DNA of 35,641 nt from an uncultured Treponema sp. (GTDB lineage Bacteria; Spirochaetota; Spirochaetia; Treponematales; Treponemataceae). Location: the NCBI RefSeq assembly GCF_946187725.1, contig NZ_CAMHSK010000031.1, forward strand, positions 1 through 35,641. The letters run 5' to 3'. Each line of letters opens with the position of its first letter. Positions within the stretch are counted from its first letter, which is position 1. The position numbers and the translations under genes were made by a program. The notes under the pieces were generated by a model. The model did no database searches. It had not been told where the DNA came from and saw only the letters and a list, made by a program, of their open reading frames with translations. Positions 11,001 through 20,000 of the stretch are shown here, in pieces.

Positions 11001-14000
11001 TACAGAAGCACCTGAAGGTAAGCATGATACAGATTCTGAGGGTGCAGATAAGATTTTCCGCGTTGGTTTGAGCGACAATGCAACTGGAACAGACGCGCTT
11101 AACACAAATGTCGGTGACAAGTATTCTTCACTCACATGGGGCAACTCTAAGGCCGTAAATGTGCGTGGTTTCTTTGATGATAACTCTGCTAGTGGTGTAA
11201 GCATTGTTTATTACAAAGTCATCGCAAAGGGAACAAATACTCTTACTGAGGATGCATTGGCTGAAAAGGCAACTAACTTCAAAGCAAATTATGATAAGAG
11301 CGAAAAGAGCGATACAAACGGTTATACCGGCTACTTCATGCCTCTTTCTGCAAATGAAACAAAAACTGTCTATTTCAAGAACGGAACAGCAGATGAATCA
11401 GCTTCAATAACAAGCAACTTCAACACTCTTCTTTCTGGATTCGATGAAGGTCACAACTATCTCCTTCTCGTGGCAGTGGACAATGTAGGAAACGCTGCCC
11501 TTGATTCAGTCAAGTATGATATTCAGATTGATATGAATCAGCCGACCCTTACTCCAACTTCAAACGCAACTCAGGTTACTAACGGTGCTGCACCTGTAAA
11601 AGCAGACGGAATTTGTGGTGATACAGGTTCTGGCGTAAAAGATGTTAGCATTGAAGTTTCATATTTTGAGAACTCACAAACCTCAACACCTACAACATTT
11701 GAACTTCCTGCAACTTTGACTGACAGCAATGCAAAGTGGAATATCAGTATTCCAGGAGAAAAATTCCCAGTTGACTCGGACTATACAGTAAAAGCTACGG
11801 TAACTGATAATGCTGGCAATAGTTATACAACAACTGTATTCAACATTCAGGTTGATAAAACTCCGCCAGAATTCAATACTCCGACTGTAAAGACAACTTC
11901 AACAAAATATTCAGTTTATAATGCAGACACAGACACAGATATAAACTCAAACACTTACTTCGTGAACCCAGAAGACGGCACATTCGAGATTTCTGGTGTT
12001 GCAAGCGATAACTTTGGTGTCGGAACTGTAGAACTTTCAATCAGTGGCACAAAAAATGGGGCTGCCATAACTCTCCCTGCGGAAGACGCTTCTGATGAAG
12101 TGAAAGCCTCATATAAGAAAACTAACGGTGTATTCTCATTCGATAACATTGATTTGAGCGGCTGGACAGGAACTGCCGTGGCAACACTCACTGTAACTGA
12201 TAAAGCTGGAAACAAGAACACAACAAAATTTGAGAACGGAGCTATTCAGTCTGTTCCTGATACCAATAAAGAACTTAAAGTTATCCTCAACATTGATACC
12301 ACCGCTCCAGCTGGAAGACACGCACTCGATGACTTTAACAAAGACCTCTTCTTCCGAATTGGCTCTTATGACAACGATGATATTTCGAGCAGTCATGATC
12401 TGTGGAATTCTAACCTTGATGAAGATGTCGGTGGAAAATATGCTAAAAACACATGGAGTAAATCAAAGACTATAAAAGTACGCGGTTTAATTGAAGATAA
12501 TGACGGCGGCAGTGAAGTAAAAATGATTTACTACAAAGTCGTTAAGAGCAGCGGAACCACAATGGACGAGACTGCTTTGAGGACTCTGGCCGAGAACTTC
12601 CTTGCAAACTATAATAAGAGTGAAAAGAATAATGCTGATGGTTATACCGGCTACTTCGCGCCTCTTTCTGCTAATGTAAATAAACGCGTATTCTTTACTT
12701 CTAGCACTGGCAAAATCGCAAGAAAGGTTATGAATGATGCTGGTACGGGAGCTGTAGATGCACAAGATTCTACTATAACTGGCAATGATAAAACGATTTA
12801 TGAAGTCGAAAATGCAACCAAAATTTCAGATACCAGATATTACGCAACTATTCCTACCAATTACGATGCAACCCTTTCTGGATTTGGATTGGGCACAAAC
12901 TATCTGATTCTTGTTGCAGAGGACAATGTAGGAAACGCAGCACTTGATTCTGTAATTGTAGACTCACAAGTATTCTCCAATGCTTCTCTCAATGTTGATG
13001 AAGAGACTCCGGAAATTAGCTCTGATCAGAGCGGAACTCAGTATACCAATGGTTCAAAAAACATTGATTTGGCTGGTGAAGTTACTGATGCTGCTTCTGG
13101 CGTTAACGGTGTCACTATCGAAGTAACTAAGGTTGTTGAAAATACGAAGACAGTGATTGCAGCCGCTGGTGGTAATGCTACTACCAAGAATGATTCGACA
13201 TGGAATTACACAATCAATGGTGCAACACTCAAAAATAGTCTTGCTGCAAACGAATCAAATGTCTCATTTGCAGTAAAGGCTTATGCTACAGATAAAGCAC
13301 AGAATGAAAAGTCTATAAATGTCTGTAACATTCAGTTTGATACAACACCTCCTGCATTCAAAACACCGTCTGTTGCAACTGATTCTACAACTGGTAATAA
13401 AGTCAACAAGCCGGATGAGAATGCGGATGTATTCTATATCAATAACTCAAACGGCAATACATTCACGATTTCTGGTGTTGCGACTGACAATATTGAGGTT
13501 GAGAGCGTAGAGCTTTCAATCAGCGGTAAAAAATCAGACGGTACAGATATTACTCTTCCTTCTAATACAGAGATAGACAAATATAAGAAAGCTAGCGGTG
13601 TATATTCATTCGAAGAACTTGATTTGAAAGACTTCGACGGCTCTAAGGCTAACATAAAGGCTACTCTTAAAGTTACAGACATAGCTGGAAACTCAATAAC
13701 AAAGGATATCACTCTCAAATGTGATACAACTAAGCCTTTTTTTGTTGCTGATACTGATACTAATTATTTCAAAGTCGATGGTAAACGACTTTCAACTACC
13801 AACTGGTTCAACAAGTCAACTCTTTCGTTCGAAGGCAACCTCTCTGATGAGGGCGGCAGTGGAATTGACTATGTTGAATACACAATCACAAAGGCTGGCG
13901 AATCACCATCAGAACCAGATAACATCAGCACATCTGGCACATTCAAGGCAAATCTCGGCGAATTCATTACAAAGATTGGCACTGATGGAACGGCTGTCGC

Positions 14001-17000
14001 AAACACTGTCAGCCTTGTTGCAGTGGACAAAGTTGGAAACAGGGGTACTGCAAAAACAGTTTCTATCTATTATGACGGTGAAATGCCTAACGCAACGGCA
14101 GAGGATTCTTCTGTAACGATTTACATCAACAAGGAAGGAACAATCGCAAGCGTTTCAGGAACTGCAACTGATAATGCGTCTGGAATTGCAAGCGTTGTAA
14201 TCAACTTGAATGACAAAGAAATCGTAAAAACGACTGTTTCGAACACCGATTACGGTACTCTCACTCTTGGCGATGCGTCGTATGATTCTACTGAAAAACT
14301 GTGGAGTCGAACTTGGTCTGTAGCTAATATTGCCGTTGACAAATTAAGCATCTTTGGCACTGGTGATGCCGACAAAGCTTACAGCCTTGATGCTGTCGTT
14401 ACGGATAATGCGGGCAACAGCTATACCGTAAAGAATTTGCGAACCGTAATGCTTGATACGACTGCTCCAACAGTCACGCTCAATGCACCGACCGATGCCG
14501 ATAAAACATCGACCGACCGCGAAATCAACGGCAAAATCGACTTGAGCGGAACAATCACCGACGGAAACACATTGCCGACAACCGCGATTACGGGAATTCA
14601 GGTAAGTAAGGGAACTGTTTCAGGAACAGGTGATATTACCTGGGAAAAAGTCGGAGGCACAGGCACAGACAAAGACGATGAAAAATGGACTGATTTGACT
14701 GGTCTCACACTGAGCGGAAACTACACATTCGAAGCAAAAGATTTTGTCACAACAAACCTCGATGATAACACATTCTACAAACTCCGTGCTGTAGCAACTG
14801 ACCAGGCTGGCAATGTCGGATATTCTCCTGATTATGTTGCCGCAACTGACAGTGCAGGGGAACAAGGGGTTTTGGTCAAGGTATCTCAGGATAGTGACAG
14901 ACCGATTTTGAACTTTAACAACATTGAATATAGCAGCACTCTCTCTACTTTCCTCTTGAGGCACGGAACTAGAGCACAGGTAACAGGACGAATTGAGGAT
15001 GATGACGATGACGGAAAGACGGTCATCAAAAAAATCATTGTTTCTGCAACTGAATACACTGGTGCGGATGGTGAAACAGTTCCGACAAATCTTCTTGGTA
15101 ACGAAGCTGCCGTTGAAAAAGTTCTTGCAAACGGTGATTTTACAATTGAACCAACTAACACTGCAGACGGAACAAAAACATTCTATATCTATATAGAAGA
15201 TAATGGTGGAAAGAAATACTGGACATCATACACTTCTGTTGCTGGCTCTGTAACAACGAACGATAAGCTTCAGAATCCTAAGATTAAGGTCAAGGGTGAA
15301 AGAAAAAAAGAGTGGGATGAAAAAGAATTCACCTACAAATCAGATAGCAAGAACCCGACTATGGGCGTAGGTAAAGGCTTGCCGTATGCGTCAAATGCAG
15401 ATGGTGCAACTGTTGCGACAGACTCTTTAGGAAACACTTTCGCTACAAACAATGATAACTCGAACTTGAACGCAAGCTTCATTGTCGGTGGAACAGACAG
15501 AAGATATGTCAAATTCTACTTTACGGGAACTGACGCGAGCGGAATCGCAAGTATGAGTGCAACATTCACGAAGACTGAGACGGACGAATCAACAACTCCT
15601 CCAACTTCAACAACAAGAACACTTGCAACTCTCTCAACTCCAAGCGAGTGGACTGGCACGCAGGATGAAACCGTTGCCGAATGGACAACAGCAGTACTTG
15701 ACACAAATGATCCTGAAACAGAGAACAACAAACCAAAGAGCTGGGGAACAGGACAAATCTCTGTTTCTGTAACGATTATTGACCGTGTAGGAAACGAAAA
15801 TACAAGTACATACTCGTTTATGGCAGACAATACTGCTCCGAATATCGACATTTCAAAACCAGAAAGCGGCTCTCACGAAACTCAGGCGGTAACAATTGCC
15901 GGAACTGCATACGATGAAGGCGGTGCTGACACAGACACAATCAAGTGGGCAATTTGTGATGCTGAGCATGCAGGTCTTACAGATCAGACAGCAATAAAGG
16001 ATAATCTCACATGGAACAAGTTCATGAAGACTGGAAAGACCGCAAAGAACTGGGAATTTGATTTCGATGATTCAGGTGTTACTGATGCGGAAAAACAGGC
16101 AAAAACAACATTTGCAAACGGAAACCCTCTGCTCGATATATTCGATAACACAACATATGCAACGCCAGTTGACGGAGTTTATCCACTCAAAGTTTACCTT
16201 ATGGCAACTGACAAAATCGGAAACTTTACGATTACGACCGACTATATCATCAACCATGACCCTGCTGCCGACAGACCTCAGTTGACATTCTCTTACCCGA
16301 CAACTAAGGATTACACTGCGGATACGACAACTCAAAAATTGGCTGCAACTCTCGGTGGAATAATCCGTGCTTCTGGACAGTCGCTTATTCCATTAGGAAC
16401 TGCTACGACGAAGGAAGTTTACTTCCAGCTTGTACAGGAAAGTGCAACTTCATTCACAAAAGATTATGTTTCAGGTCTCGAATACGAGGATTCAACAACT
16501 CATGAAACGAAAAAGGTTTACACAATCGTAACGGCTGCTGACATTTTGGGTAGTGAATACACAAAAATCACAGGCGAAGAAAACGCAGAAACAAAAGCTG
16601 AACTCTTACGAAAATACGGATTCACTTCTGAAAGCGACATGACAAGCTGGTGGGGAATCAAGGCAAACGGCTCTGCTTCATGGAACTTCTCTATTAACGA
16701 GCACGATGAGCTTGACACTGGAAGTACACCGAACCTAATCAAAGTTCGTGTGTGCGGTGTGAACTCAAACAACAAGTTTGGTGCGTGGTCTGACGGAGAT
16801 GACATAATTCATATTCGTGTTGCAGAAGGCGTTCCAGAATTTACTTATTCTGTTGCTCAGTTCAACGATACACCAGTAATTAACAGCACACCAACGATTG
16901 AACAGACTTACACGGCTGATATGTACTTGAAAGGAAAATGGTACATCGTCATTACTGCTGAGGACGACACTCTGATTAAAACAATGGAGGCAACAGAAGG

Positions 17001-20000
17001 AGCGACTTCCGTTATTGGAGTAGTTTCTGAAACGATACCTGCGACCGGTAAAAAGACTGTCAAGATGATTGTTCCTATGAGCGAAGAAAGCGGCAATCAC
17101 CAATACACGGTAACGGCTAAGGACGAGAATGGTAACACCTCAAAAATGCCGTTCAGTGTAAATATCGATAACACTGCGCCGACCCTTGCTAACATAAAGA
17201 GTTCCGAAGCGACATTCTCTAATGCTTCAGGTGCAACATACACAACAAACACAATCGAAAACTCCGACGGGTACTTCACACTCTCTGGTGAATCTGTTGA
17301 TGAAGATTCGGGTGTAGAATATGTTGCGTTCTACTACATGCGAGAAAAAGGAACTCCAACAGAGGCTGACAAGAATGCCGGCAAGAACCATGTAATCTTT
17401 GACCCACTCAATCCAAATGCTGTTGTAGCAGACGAAGATGATGAAACAACCCAAAATGTTGATGAAACGGATGCTTACAGAAATGCACGAGTCAAGATGG
17501 ACGATTTGAAAGAGCGAACGATTACGCAGGGAACAACTTCTTACCACCTCTATGCAAAGAAAGTTACTGGTTCAATGCCCGCAACAAATCAGTTCGCATC
17601 AAGCACTGAATTGGACCTGAACCATGTACGCGTAGGTGGACTTATTGAAATCGGTGGCACTGACGCAACGGCTGCTGTTGGCTCAACACCGGCTACTTCA
17701 GGTACTAGCGGTGTTTACAAGAAGATTACTGCAATTGGTGCTGACAAAAAGACTGTCACATTCGAGGGTAATCTTCCTGACAAAACACAAACTACGGCAT
17801 ACTTCCCGATTGCTCAGGTTATCGATGCAAACAACGGTCAGAACAGACAAGAATCTAATACGGGTAACTATGTAGGAAAATTCAAGTTCGATGACAACAA
17901 AGACGACGGCGACGGAATGCCTGAGTCATTCAACAAAGCAGGAAGCCTCTGGACTTGGGACGCTACGATTTACTCAAACAACATGCCAGATGGTCCTGTT
18001 TCTCTCGTAGTCCTCGCATTCGATAAGGCGGGCAATGTGAGCGGAGAAACATACCTTGCTACAGTTTCAAACAACGCTCCTCGTCTGGCAAAAGTCTACC
18101 TTGGAACTGACTTGAACCACAGCGGCTCATACAGCGACGGCGAATTTGAGACTTATAACATCGCTGCAAAGAGCGGTGCAAACGAAAAACTCTACACTAT
18201 TACTACAGCTGGTTACACCGAATATGCAAAAGACTCTGCTAATAAATGGCAGCCGACTGATTCAACACGCGGTTCATTTACTGTAAAGAACAAGCTTGCA
18301 GTTCTTCCAGAAATTGTTGGCGGAAACGGCGAAATCAATCTCGTATTCAACGCAGCCGACTCAACAACAGGTACAGACGGAAAGCAGATTGGAACAGCAG
18401 TTGGTAAAACTGCCACAATCGCAAGCACGGATAGCGACAAACACGATATCATTGGCGATTACTGGGAGCTTTCAAGTGCACTTGGAGGTGACGCTGCTGC
18501 GCATAAGGTTTCATTCACTTTCTGGGATTCAACAGAGATGACAACAAGCGGTACTGACTCTCTCTATGCGTTCCTGCGCGTAAACGATTTGGTTGTCGCT
18601 CAGAATGACTCTGTACAGCCGAATGTAGTCGTAAGCAAGTTCGACTGGAAACAGGCTGGTGGCGGAACATACATCGATGAATCTACAAGAAAAGATGTAT
18701 ACAAGAACAACATCTTCTATGCTTACAGGGACGAGGAAAAAACAGAAGACGGTAAGACTGTGGTCACACGCACCTACGAAGACAGCCCGCTCGGACACAT
18801 CGAGCTTGAAGATGACTGGAAAGAAACTGCCACTTACGAAGGTCGTGATTCTGAGACAAATGCTACATTGAAGAAAGAATATGATGGCGACCCGAAAGTC
18901 TCAGGAAAAATCGTTGTTCGCGGAACTGCATACGACGAGACCTTGCTCGGCTCACTCAGCTTCTATATGAGCGACTTTGACTCAAGCTCGGCAACTGCTC
19001 CGATTACTCTTGCGACATACGGCTCATCGGGCTGGAACACGAATACAATCGGAACTGGTAATTCAGCTAAAGCCGCAACAATGGCCGACAACTACTACGA
19101 AGTGACCGTAACCGACGAATACCTGGACCAGACCGGACACAAAGTTAACTGGGAAGTCGCAATCGATACGGCTCATTTGACGAACACAACAAAAGTCGAT
19201 GCAGTATTCGCAGTAATCGCACACGATGCGGCTTATGCTAGTGCTACCACCGATGCTGATAAGAAAAAACATACATCCGCAGAGCGCACAGCAACCGAAG
19301 ACGCGGGCATTGCGACACAGCACAGACCGAGCTATCAGATGGATGTCGTGCCGTATATTATGGGAATCAGCACGAGCCTTGATGGAGCATATTCATCTGA
19401 CCCGACAGCATATAGCCGTTCAGCATTGGGTGTATACCCGGTACTGAGAGGTGAAGAAGGCATCATAGTTACTGGATTCAACCTGAAGGCTTCTGCAACT
19501 CCAACAGTTTCTCTTGGTAGCGTTACATCTTCATCTAAGGATAGTATTACACTCAGTATTCCAGCAGCTGCAACAAGTGGTGACTTTGATGTAACCGTAA
19601 GTTCAGTACAGAGCTTGAATAACAAGAACTCTGTCGCGGTAGAATACAACAAGGAGCCAAACAGCAGTAATAATTTAATTCTGAACAATAGACGATGCTT
19701 CTATGTTTGGGGAAATAGCCATAAAACAATAGATGCTACTTTGGATTCTACAATAAGATATCCTACATTCAGAGTTGGTCCAAGTGGGGAAGAAGTGTTC
19801 TCGTTCGATCTTGGAGGAGATATGACCTATTTATATAAAAATGAAACTCCATACTTAGTAGGAACTTCGTTTACTCAATGGTATGATACAGCTGTATCTG
19901 TAGATAACAAAGGTAATCTTTATGGAGTAGCGTTAAACGGAGATAATGCAGCTAATGGAAGCAAAGCGTTTGACGCTAATGCAAGATTCCATTTTTATCC

